From Clostridiaceae bacterium (GTDB lineage: Bacteria > Bacillota > Clostridia > Lachnospirales > Lachnospiraceae), in the NCBI GenBank assembly GCA_910575435.1, contig CAJTGI010000004.1, forward strand, positions 248,001-312,000: 64,000 nucleotides of DNA, read 5' to 3'. The notes below the pieces were generated by a model, which had not been told where the DNA came from, searched no databases, and saw nothing but the letters and a program-made list of their open reading frames with translations. Both the position numbers and the translations under genes were made by a program. This document shows positions 43,671 to 51,704 of this stretch, piece after piece; the first letter of the stretch is position 1; the number at the start of each line of letters is the position of its first letter.

Positions 43671-45974
43671 TCAAGACTGGGTTCTCTCGATATCCTTCAC
43701 GCTCTCCACCTGGCGCAGTTTCTTAATCAGATTCTGCAGTTCCTCCGAACTGCGGATGCCGAAGCGGAGATTGATGGTAGCCATCCCCTGCTTGCTGGTA
43801 CGGCTGTTGATGGAGGTAATGTCCACCTTATTTTCTGTGAGAATCTTTGACACGTCCAGCAGGATTCCCCTCCTGTCATAAGCATAAATAATAATCTCCG
43901 TATCGTAGAGTTCCCCCTTTTCTCCCTCTGGGGCAGTCTCCCACTCCGCCTCAATAATCCTCTGCCTGTCCTGGTCCGGCAGATTCATCATATTGATGCA
44001 ATCCGTGCGGTGGATGGACACCCCTCTTCCCCGGGTGACGAAGCCGATAATCTCATCCCCCGGCACCGGGCTGCAGCATTTGGAAAAGCGCACCGACACA
44101 TCGTCAATCCCCGCCACCACGATGCCGCTCTTCGACTTGATTGCCGCGGGCTTGTGATGATGGCTTCCCTGGCTCGCCTGCCTCTCGCTCACTGCCTCCA
44201 GGATATCCCTGTCCGTGGCGTGGGCCGGATGCTTTTTTCGGTAGGCATCCTGCAGCTTATTGACGACCTGCCCTTCCTTCAGCCCGCCATGGCCCACCGC
44301 CGCCAGCACGGAATCCCAATCCCGAAAGCCATATTTCCTCATGCAGGATTCCATATAATCTGTCTTTAACAGGCTGCTCAGGGTAATTCCCTGCACCTTG
44401 CAATAATTGTTCAGGTACTCCTTCCCCCGGGTAATGTTCTCCTCCTTAAATTCCGATCGGAACCACTGGTTAATCTTATTTTTCGCCTGGGTACTCTTGA
44501 CGATGGAGAGCCAATCCCTGCTGGGCCCTTTGGAATTTTGGGAAGTAACGATCTCCACCCGGTCCCCATTCTGAATCTGGTAGTCAATGTTCACCAGATT
44601 GCCATTCACCCTGGCCCCCACCATCTTATTGCCCACGGCACTGTGCACCGCATAGGCAAAGTCAATGGGCGTGGAGCCCGCCGGAAGATTCTTCACATCC
44701 CCATCCTTCGTAAAGCAATATACGTGGTCTGAAAACAAATCCAAATCACTTTTCAACAGACTTAAAAACTCCTTATTGTCGGACATGTCCCGCTGCCACT
44801 CCAGTATCCGGCGCAGCCATACCAGCTTCTCCTCCTCGCTGTCCGCCGTATTCACGCCATACTGGTTCTCCTTGTACTTCCAGTGGGCGGCAATTCCATA
44901 CTCGGCGGTGCGGTGCATCTCATAGGTGCGGATCTGGATTTCAAATGGCTGGCCGTGGGGCCCGATGAGCGTGGTGTGCAGGGACTGGTAATTATTGGGC
45001 TTGGGCATGGCAATGTAATCCTTAAACCGACCGGGTATGGGCTTGTAGATGTCATGAATAACCCCCAGGGCGGCATAGCATTCCCGCTCCGACTCCACAA
45101 TGATGCGGATGGCAAAGAGGTCATAGATCTGCTCCAGCTTTTTATTCTGAGTCACCATTTTCTTATAAATGCTGAAATAATGCTTCACGCGCCCGTCAAT
45201 CTCTGCCTCCAGCCCCTCATCCTCGATATGGTGACGCACCTCGTTCACAATCTGCCGGATAAACTCCTCCCGGTGCACCTTCCCCTCGGCAAGGCTTCTG
45301 GTAATCGTCTCATACATCTCCGGCTCCAGATATTTGAATGAAAGGTCATCCAATTCCACCTTGACCTTGGAAATGCCCAGCCTGTCCGCAATGGGAGCAT
45401 AGATATCCATGGTCTCCCTAGACTTCTCCCTCTGCTTCTCCGGGGTCTGGTACTGCATCGTCCTCTGGTTGTGGAGACGGTCGGCCAATTTGATCAAGAT
45501 CACCCGGATATCCTTTGCCATGGCAAGGAACATCTTCCGCAGGTTCTCCGCCTGGACCTCCACCTTGTCCGCCACATAATTCAACTGGGTCAGCTTGGTG
45601 ACGCCATCCACCAGAAGGGCAACCTCTTCGCCAAACTCTGCCCCGATCTCCTCGCTGGTCATCACGGTATCCTCCACCACGTCATGGAGCATCCCCGCCA
45701 CGATCGTCTCCTTGTCCAGTTCCAGTTCTGCCAGAATCAGGCAGACGCAAATCGGATGGATGATATAAGGCTCCCCGGATTTGCGCATCTGCCCCTCATG
45801 GGCCTGACGGGCAATCCTGTATGCCTTCTCAATCAGGTGCACGTCATCCGATGGATGATACCTCTTCACCTTGTCAATCAACTGGCCATACAACGCCTGG
45901 GGTTCCGTAAAATCCTGAGGAGTCATGCTAGTCTCCAATTCTCCTCTGTCAATATGAACATCTACCTCTTCCAT
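43671..45974 (-). CDS. relA: Bifunctional (p)ppGpp synthetase/hydrolase RelA/SpoT
   Basis: A 767-aa Rsh protein. The HD hydrolase domain (~45-200) has HDVVEDT and the RLHNQRTM segment, so hydrolysis should be intact. The synthetase domain (~240-360) has FAIRIIV and a QSLHTTLIGPHGQPFEIQIRT core. TGS (~405-465, VYCFTKDGDVKNLPAGSTPIDFAYAVHS), a zinc-finger-like helical part (CCSPVPGDEIIGF) and an ACT domain at the end complete it. It makes and degrades the stringent alarmone. GGAGG lies 6 nt before the ATG. Confidence 0.95.
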   Translation of the reverse strand: MEEVDVHIDRGELETSMTPQDFTEPQALYGQLIDKVKRYHPSDDVHLIEKAYRIARQAHEGQMRKSGEPYIIHPICVCLILAELELDKETIVAGMLHDVVEDTVMTSEEIGAEFGEEVALLVDGVTKLTQLNYVADKVEVQAENLRKMFLAMAKDIRVILIKLADRLHNQRTMQYQTPEKQREKSRETMDIYAPIADRLGISKVKVELDDLSFKYLEPEMYETITRSLAEGKVHREEFIRQIVNEVRHHIEDEGLEAEIDGRVKHYFSIYKKMVTQNKKLEQIYDLFAIRIIVESERECYAALGVIHDIYKPIPGRFKDYIAMPKPNNYQSLHTTLIGPHGQPFEIQIRTYEMHRTAEYGIAAHWKYKENQYGVNTADSEEEKLVWLRRILEWQRDMSDNKEFLSLLKSDLDLFSDHVYCFTKDGDVKNLPAGSTPIDFAYAVHSAVGNKMVGARVNGNLVNIDYQIQNGDRVEIVTSQNSKGPSRDWLSIVKSTQAKNKINQWFRSEFKEENITRGKEYLNNYCKVQGITLSSLLKTDYMESCMRKYGFRDWDSVLAAVGHGGLKEGQVVNKLQDAYRKKHPAHATDRDILEAVSERQASQGSHHHKPAAIKSKSGIVVAGIDDVSVRFSKCCSPVPGDEIIGFVTRGRGVSIHRTDCINMMNLPDQDRQRIIEAEWETAPEGEKGELYDTEIIIYAYDRRGILLDVSKILTENKVDITSINSRTSKQGMATINLRFGIRSSEELQNLIKKLRQVESVKDIERTQS

Positions 45975-46051
45975 GAGCTGCCTCCATCCTATACCAATAG
46001 CAATATCTGCCCCTTACTGCCTCCATCCCGCACTCATAGCCGCGCCTGCGG

Positions 46052-47014
46052 CTATCTTTCCTGGGCGTAAGACCATGCGGCCTTCGTCTGCGAGACAATC
46101 CTATCCAAGTCCCACTGCTTCTTAGAATTTGCAATATTATTTGGATCGTTCACATCCACTTTCCCCTCCTCTGTCAATCCCGTGAGAACGATAAAATGCC
46201 CGGTGGTGGTAAAATCCCCCGGCTTCATGCTGGCAACCACGGGCCTTCCATCTTTCAGACATCTCTTTATGCTCTTCTTGCTCGCTTCCACCCTCTGGGA
46301 ATCCAGTCCCAATTTCCTGGCGCCATTCAGCATTAGCGCCCAGGATGTGCCAGACTCCTGATCAAAATAATTATTCTCAATGCAGAATCCCGCCATATCT
46401 GCAGGCGTATAATTCCCCTTTCCCGTCAGTCCGGTGTATACCATGGATAAGCAGGTAGGGCCGCAGCCATTGATGGCAATGATATTATTCCCATAAGTTA
46501 CGTATCCCCAGCGCCTATCCCACTGCTGGAACAGGGGAATCCCCTCCTGCTGCAGTTCCTCTGCCGTGATTCCTCCATTCGCCTCCGTATCATCCACATG
46601 CTTCAGATAATCGCTGACAAAATCCATCGTCTCCATATTATTTGCCAGCATCTGCAGCACATCCTTGGGATAGCGCTCCATGCTCAGCAATATATCATCC
46701 AGCTGAGGAAAATCCCCCCTCTGGCCATATAACTTCTGATAGACGTCATTATATCCCTCCGGCACGTCCACCACGAAAGGCGTAGCGGAAGGCTTTACCT
46801 TTTTCTGTCCATCTCCCCCAGAGAAAAATATCTTTCCGATGCCGAAGAAAATCAAAAAGACCAGCACAATGCTCGTAACGCCCACAATGAAACGGGCTAT
46901 CATTACCTGGCGCCGCCGCTTCCTCTGGCGAATCCTCCTGCGCAGATACCTGCGATACTCTAACTCCTCTTCTGGCGTCCTCTCTTCCACAAGCCACTCC
47001 AATCCTGCACTCAT
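46052..47014 (-). CDS. Membrane-anchored C39-like cysteine peptidase domain protein
   Basis: A 320-aa protein with a basic cytoplasmic N-terminus (RRYLRRRIRQRKRRRQ), a single TM anchor (~38-62) and an extracellular C-terminal Peptidase_C39_2 domain (~160-318). The likely catalytic residues are the Cys in INGCGPTCLSMVY and the His in TTGHFIVLTGL with Asp/Asn in VNDPNN. Such proteins often cleave or bind peptides at the cell surface. Its target is unknown. It lies between relA and the 61-aa gene, same strand. Confidence 0.82.
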   Translation of the reverse strand: MSAGLEWLVEERTPEEELEYRRYLRRRIRQRKRRRQVMIARFIVGVTSIVLVFLIFFGIGKIFFSGGDGQKKVKPSATPFVVDVPEGYNDVYQKLYGQRGDFPQLDDILLSMERYPKDVLQMLANNMETMDFVSDYLKHVDDTEANGGITAEELQQEGIPLFQQWDRRWGYVTYGNNIIAINGCGPTCLSMVYTGLTGKGNYTPADMAGFCIENNYFDQESGTSWALMLNGARKLGLDSQRVEASKKSIKRCLKDGRPVVASMKPGDFTTTGHFIVLTGLTEEGKVDVNDPNNIANSKKQWDLDRIVSQTKAAWSYAQER

Positions 47015-47053
47015 CCGTGCATGTTGCTCTACATCGCCGGGATAGCGGCCACT

Positions 47054-47239
47054 CTACCCGCACTCAATATCCATCAGCCGACGCATCAAATCATCGAACT
47101 CCTGGGAAGAAAGCCGATCTTCCTCAAAGTCCTCCGTAATCAGTTCCTCCAATTCATCCCAGGCAAACTTTCCCTTCCCCCGTTCCAGAAAATCCAATTC
47201 CCTTTGATATTTGTCAAAAATCTTTTTCATGGTCCTCAT
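47054..47239 (-). CDS. Small acidic hypothetical protein
   Basis: A 61-aa charged helical protein (DELEELITEDFEEDRLSSQEFDDLMRRLMDIE), not recognised. Two starts are possible, ATG 47239 and ATG 47230; neither has ideal spacing, but GAGG precedes the second. It is 39 bp upstream of the C39 peptidase gene and probably co-transcribed with it. Confidence 0.55.
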   Translation of the reverse strand: MRTMKKIFDKYQRELDFLERGKGKFAWDELEELITEDFEEDRLSSQEFDDLMRRLMDIECG

Positions 47240-47338
47240 GCCTTTCTTGCTATGTTCTTAACATTTGGCCAGGGCAAATTCATCCGCCAGCCAAAAATCC
47301 CAAGAGTCTTTCCTACCTAAAATATCCAAACATTCCCA

Positions 47339-49045
47339 TTATTCGCAGAGGGACTGTATATATTTCAATACCCTCTCCGTGGAATGCCCATCCAGGCTAT
47401 CCAGAAAATACTCCCGGAATCTGGCCTCCGCCTCACCGTCCCCATCCTTTTCATGAGAAATCAGCCTCACCGAAGTCTTTATCACATCCTCAAAAGTCCT
47501 TACCTTCTCCCCAGGGGCAAAGGAAGAAAAGTCAAAATAGAAATCTCTCTCCTCCACATATTCCTCCAGGTCAAATACATAGAACAGCATGGGAATCCCC
47601 AAGAGAGACGCCTCAAATATGCAAGAACTGTAATCAGTAATCAGAAGGGATGTCACAAATAAAATGTCATTAATATTTTCCTTCCCCGACAAATCCAGCA
47701 CCCTGCCGCTATATTTCGCCCCATCATAGGCAAACCGCTCCTTCACAAAAGGATGGTTCTTGATGACCAGCACCACATCCTCCGGCATGGCATCCAGAAA
47801 AGACCCCACCGCGAACCGCTCCATGGGATAATGGGCCGTCTTATTGCCGCTGCCCCGGAACGTAGGAGCAAAAAGCACCACCCGCTTACCCTCCAATTCA
47901 GGATACTTGGCAGAAAGTCTTGCAGATGCCTCCTGGCCGTATGATTGGTCAAAGAAAATATCCGTCCTGGGAACCCCCAGCGGCCTTACCTTCTCTGTAG
48001 AAATGCCAAAGGCTTCGCTGTAAAATGGAATCATCTGACTGCCACTGGTAATTGCCGCCGTATAATTCCGATGGTTTCTGGTATCCTGGGACAGATGCTC
48101 TACCTTGCCCAATTCTGACAGGCCGAACATCTTAAATGCGCCGCAGGCATGCCACAGCTGCACCAATTCCGTCTCCTGACGTAGATTCAGCGCATGCAGC
48201 TGGGGATAGAAATCCTCCAGCACGATCACCTTGGCAGCAGCAGCCATCCTCGCCACCTTCCTGATGACAGAAAAGGGCAACTGATGCACCGGCCTGGTGT
48301 CAATGCACTCGCGCCAGGGAAGATTCCTCTCAATCATTCCCCGGCGAACTAGGTCCAGATTCCCCCCTGCCTCGCACTCCCGCTCTGACAGGAATAAAAC
48401 TCCCCGGGGAGAAGCCACCCGCCTGCATGCCCTCTCATATTTCCTTGCAAAATAATTCGTCTTCAACTCCCGCATGCTATACCCATAGCCCGTAAAATTC
48501 TTCACGATGCCGTGGGCATGATAGAACATTCCCTTCTTGCCCCCCATCTCCCTAGGCACATAGGGAGATTTCTTATATCCCTTCGCCACGAAATAACCGT
48601 CCAGCAAAAAGATGGGAAGGAGCAGAAAAGAAAGCAGATACATCACCCGGCAGTAGGCAGAATAAAAAAGAGAAGTCTTCTTCTGCCTCCCCAGGAAATA
48701 GTTGCCCTCCAGAGCAGACTTGTTGGGAAGCACATGCCATTCCCCCTGATTGTCGCAATACTCGAAAAACATCTGGACGGTCTTTTTCCCATCCTCCGCC
48801 GTGAAAGGATAGAATACATGCTCCAGCCAGATTTCCTCCCGAATGGAGAAAAAAATCTCCCCATCCTGGCTAAAGCACACCGTCTCCACAGGAAACCGCC
48901 TCTGCTTCCTGCCACATTGGAAGATAATCACTACCCGAAGCTTATTATTCCCAATCCCATGGCTAACCTTTCCCTCCGCATGGAATATAAGCTTTTTTTC
49001 CTGAGATACCACGCTCTGCTCAATAATCCTGAACTCGTCCTGCAT
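47339..49045 (-). CDS. CDP-glycerol glycerophosphotransferase-like protein (TagB/TagF family)
   Basis: A 568-aa protein. The C-terminal half (~200-565) is a Glyphos_transf domain with VQLWHACGAFKMFGLSELG, VVLFAPTFRGSGNK and LLITDYSSCIFEASLLGIPMLFYVFDLEEY, as in TagB/TagF which polymerise glycerol phosphate of teichoic acid. The N-terminal ~165 residues are a beta-rich domain of unknown role, with one hydrophobic segment (~130-150) suggesting membrane association. ATG 49045 has GGGAGGA just upstream, so it was chosen over 49114. It follows a related gene in the same direction. Confidence 0.85.
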   Translation of the reverse strand: MQDEFRIIEQSVVSQEKKLIFHAEGKVSHGIGNNKLRVVIIFQCGRKQRRFPVETVCFSQDGEIFFSIREEIWLEHVFYPFTAEDGKKTVQMFFEYCDNQGEWHVLPNKSALEGNYFLGRQKKTSLFYSAYCRVMYLLSFLLLPIFLLDGYFVAKGYKKSPYVPREMGGKKGMFYHAHGIVKNFTGYGYSMRELKTNYFARKYERACRRVASPRGVLFLSERECEAGGNLDLVRRGMIERNLPWRECIDTRPVHQLPFSVIRKVARMAAAAKVIVLEDFYPQLHALNLRQETELVQLWHACGAFKMFGLSELGKVEHLSQDTRNHRNYTAAITSGSQMIPFYSEAFGISTEKVRPLGVPRTDIFFDQSYGQEASARLSAKYPELEGKRVVLFAPTFRGSGNKTAHYPMERFAVGSFLDAMPEDVVLVIKNHPFVKERFAYDGAKYSGRVLDLSGKENINDILFVTSLLITDYSSCIFEASLLGIPMLFYVFDLEEYVEERDFYFDFSSFAPGEKVRTFEDVIKTSVRLISHEKDGDGEAEARFREYFLDSLDGHSTERVLKYIQSLCE

Positions 49046-49074
49046 TTCTTCCTCCCTTGATTTCCGTAGCATCG

Positions 49075-50259
49075 TCAGCGGCATTGCTTTCGCCGCCCTT
49101 CCAGCACTTTCCATATCCGCTCCGCAGAGGCGTCATCCGTATAGTCATACTGCATCCGGCGGAAGCGCTCCCTCTTTTCCTCCCCGGTCAATATCTCTCG
49201 TTCTCCGGGTCTCTCGCCACCATTCAAATTCATTTTCACCGCCTCCATGCAATCCAGCAATTCTCCCGTATTATGGGCGACAGGCCCAGGAACGCCCTCC
49301 TCATAATCCCAGTAGAATCCCCGGTTATATTTCTCCAAATCATAGGCATAAAATATCATAGGCTTGTTCAAAAGGACGTATTCTACCATTGTAGAAGAAT
49401 AGTCCGTCAGCATCATATCAGAAGCAAAATACAGGTCTGATACATGGGGGTAGCCAGTCAGGTTCCTGCACCGCTCCCTCTCCTCAAGTCCCCCTATGGG
49501 ATATTTGGGATGCATGCGCAGCAAAATCACCCATTCCTCCCCCAAGACATCCTCCAGCCGCTTCAAAGCCAACTGATCTAACAACAGCCTATTCTCTTCC
49601 GGCGTATCGCGAAATGTGGGAGCAACCAGAAGCAATTTCTTTTCCTCCAATTCCGGATACTCCTGAAAAAATCGATTCTTCCCCTGCTCCATCTTGGACT
49701 TATCGCAGTACAAGTCCGTCACGGGAATGCCCGTAGCGAAAATCTTTTCATAAGAAATGGCAAACGCCTCGCTGTAAAAGGGGATTACCTGCTTCGATGT
49801 GACAAACAGATGGGTAATGCGTCGATTCGCCCTCTTCACCTGCTCCCGCACCTTTCTGTCCTTCTCCGCAGAGAGCCCGAACCTCTTAAATGCTCCCGCC
49901 CCATGCCACAGCTGGATCATCTGTGTCCTCTCCGACGGCCGGCAATATCTCAAGGGAAGAAAATTATCATTTAAGAAAACCTGGCCTGCCGTAGCCATCT
50001 GATAGGGCAGCTGAAAGAAAAATTTGAGCAATCTTCCCATCTTCCAGACCGCTCCCCCGGTCTCGCTGGTGCGCTTTCCATAATAAAAAAAATTCACATC
50101 GTCCCTGTGGCGCATGATTTCTTGCTTCATAGCCAGCAAATTGCCACTCAAGTCCCTGAAGTGCCCATTGTATAGCACCACCTTCCTCTGCTGTACCGGA
50201 ATACAGCGGCAGATTTGAAAGATGAAAGCAAAAAAAAGATAGCCCATTTTCTTCATCAA
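49075..50259 (-). CDS. CDP-glycerol glycerophosphotransferase-like protein (shorter paralogue)
   Basis: A 394-aa transferase without the N-terminal extension of its neighbour. Conserved parts are MIQLWHGAGAFKRFGLS, LLLVAPTFRD, MLTDYSSTMVEYVLLNKPMIFYAYDLEKY and a hydrophobic N-terminus (MGYLFFAFIFQ) for membrane association. The HGAGAFK and TDYSS motifs mark donor binding in the TagB/TagF family. With the following 568-aa gene (29 bp away) it should act in building a glycerol-phosphate-containing cell wall polymer. Confidence 0.87.
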   Translation of the reverse strand: MMKKMGYLFFAFIFQICRCIPVQQRKVVLYNGHFRDLSGNLLAMKQEIMRHRDDVNFFYYGKRTSETGGAVWKMGRLLKFFFQLPYQMATAGQVFLNDNFLPLRYCRPSERTQMIQLWHGAGAFKRFGLSAEKDRKVREQVKRANRRITHLFVTSKQVIPFYSEAFAISYEKIFATGIPVTDLYCDKSKMEQGKNRFFQEYPELEEKKLLLVAPTFRDTPEENRLLLDQLALKRLEDVLGEEWVILLRMHPKYPIGGLEERERCRNLTGYPHVSDLYFASDMMLTDYSSTMVEYVLLNKPMIFYAYDLEKYNRGFYWDYEEGVPGPVAHNTGELLDCMEAVKMNLNGGERPGEREILTGEEKRERFRRMQYDYTDDASAERIWKVLEGRRKQCR

Positions 50260-50409
50260 TATAGTCTCATTCCTTTCCCGATAGGTTTCAATCGGTTCCG
50301 ATAGGCTCCGTAAGGCATTTTCAATAATTCCTTAATATCATAGTATATCACAGTTTCCCATAGAAGTCACGGAAAAGCTCACTTTTGCATATGATATCAT
50401 GTTACTATG

Positions 50410-50653
50410 TTACTATTCACAGTCATGGAGAAAGAAAGATACTGTCTCGTCAAGCTTGCTTGCAAGAGACAGTTCTTTCCTTCTCTATGGACTGCGGAAG
50501 CTGTTCATCCCTTCATAAGGTGCTAGACATCCGGTGGATGTCTGTTCAGCACGGACCGAAACGGAGTGTAGAAGACAAAACCGCGTCAGCGGTGACCGAT
50601 GCCGTCAGGCAGCGGGTCTATCGCATGAGGGGATGAGCGGCTGTGAATAGTAA
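50410..50653. repeat. 244-bp element with TTACTATTCACAG/CTGTGAATAGTAA terminal inverted repeats
   Basis: Perfect 13-bp terminal inverted repeats lie at 50410-50422 and 50641-50653, followed by one more partial inverted copy (50655-50666). Inside are short hairpins: AGACATCC/GGATGTCT, ACCGC/GCGGT, and ACTGTCTC/GAGACAGT near the left end. No transposase is encoded. Together with the elements at 36615 and 41111 this is a MITE-like or structured-RNA family. It fills most of the 430-bp spacer before the subtilase gene. Confidence 0.65.
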
Positions 50654-50691
50654 CTACTATTCACAGTCATAGAGAAGAAACGAGGGAAACA

Positions 50692-51651
50692 ATGAATAGA
50701 GCCGCTAAACTGATCCACTTGGATGCCGCCAGAAGACAGGGGCTGACTGGAAAAGGCATTGGCGTTGCCATTTTCGACACGGGCATCGGATACCATCCAG
50801 ACCTATTCCCAGACAGAGGAAGAGCCGGCCTGGCGGCATTTTACGATACGTTTCAAGAAAAGAGCCAATATTACGACGACAACGGGCACGGAACCCACAT
50901 TGCCGGAATCCTGGCAGGCAATGGCGCTTCCTGCCATGGGAAATACCCGGGCATTGCCCCAAACTGCCACTACGTTGTAATAAAAATACTAAATAAGCAG
51001 GGAGAAGGAAATATTGAAAATGTGCTGATGGGCATCCATTGGCTCTTAGAACATGCTAGGGAATACGACATTCGGATTGTAAACATTTCCGTGGGAAGCA
51101 CCCGGGGAAAAAACTTCGGCGAGACCTCCCCGCTGGTGGAGAGCGTGAACAAACTCTGGAGCGCCGGCCTCACCGTCTTTACCGCGGCGGGAAACCATGG
51201 GCCATCCCCCTCCTCCATCGGCGCTCCCGGAAACAGCCGGAAAATCATTACCGTGGGTTCTTCCGATGTGGTGGCATTCACTTCCGGGAGGGATTTTTCC
51301 GGCAGGGGGCCCACGGAAAATTGCATCAAGAAACCAGATATCGTGGCTCCTGGCTCCCAAATTACCAGCTGCTATCCCATGGTGCCAGGAAAAAAGCCAG
51401 GCACCTACCTTCCCCTGCCCACCCATAAAGAAAGCATAGAATACTACCAGGGCATCCCCTACCTCGCCCGCACGGGAACCTCCATGGCAACCCCCATCGT
51501 CACCGGGTGCGCCGCCCTCCTTCTGGAAAAATATCCACGGCTTACCAATAAGGAGGTCAAAATGCGGATGAGGAAGACGGCAAGGGATCTGGGATTCCCC
51601 CATGCAAGGCAGGGCTGGGGGCTGCTGGAACTGGATCGGCTGCTAGGATAA
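50692..51651 (+). CDS. Intracellular subtilisin-like serine protease (S8 family)
   Basis: A 319-aa protease with no signal peptide or propeptide, so it likely acts in the cytoplasm, like AprX-type enzymes. The catalytic triad is complete: Asp29 (VAIFDTGIG), His66 (GHGTHIAG) and Ser264 (GTSMATPIV), with an oxyanion Asn in TAAGNHGPS. GAGGG lies 5 nt before the ATG. It converges on the defence-like operon with a shared terminator. It is unrelated in position to the broken secreted subtilase at 20361. Confidence 0.92.
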   Translation: MNRAAKLIHLDAARRQGLTGKGIGVAIFDTGIGYHPDLFPDRGRAGLAAFYDTFQEKSQYYDDNGHGTHIAGILAGNGASCHGKYPGIAPNCHYVVIKILNKQGEGNIENVLMGIHWLLEHAREYDIRIVNISVGSTRGKNFGETSPLVESVNKLWSAGLTVFTAAGNHGPSPSSIGAPGNSRKIITVGSSDVVAFTSGRDFSGRGPTENCIKKPDIVAPGSQITSCYPMVPGKKPGTYLPLPTHKESIEYYQGIPYLARTGTSMATPIVTGCAALLLEKYPRLTNKEVKMRMRKTARDLGFPHARQGWGLLELDRLLG

Positions 51652-51654
51652 AAG

Positions 51655-51686
51655 AAAAGGGCACCAATGATAGCGGTGCCCTTTTT
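51655..51686. terminator. Bidirectional terminator between subtilase and defence operon
   Basis: GGGCACC / GGTGCCC stem with A-rich and T-rich flanks (AAAA on the left, TTTTT on the right), able to end both convergent transcripts. Confidence 0.85.
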
Positions 51687-51704
51687 ACTACATTTTTATA
51701 TCAA

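Noticed and set aside
50692-51651. Subtilase as part of the adjacent defence operon
   Set aside because: It lies on the opposite strand, converges on the operon across a bidirectional terminator, and has AprX-type housekeeping features.
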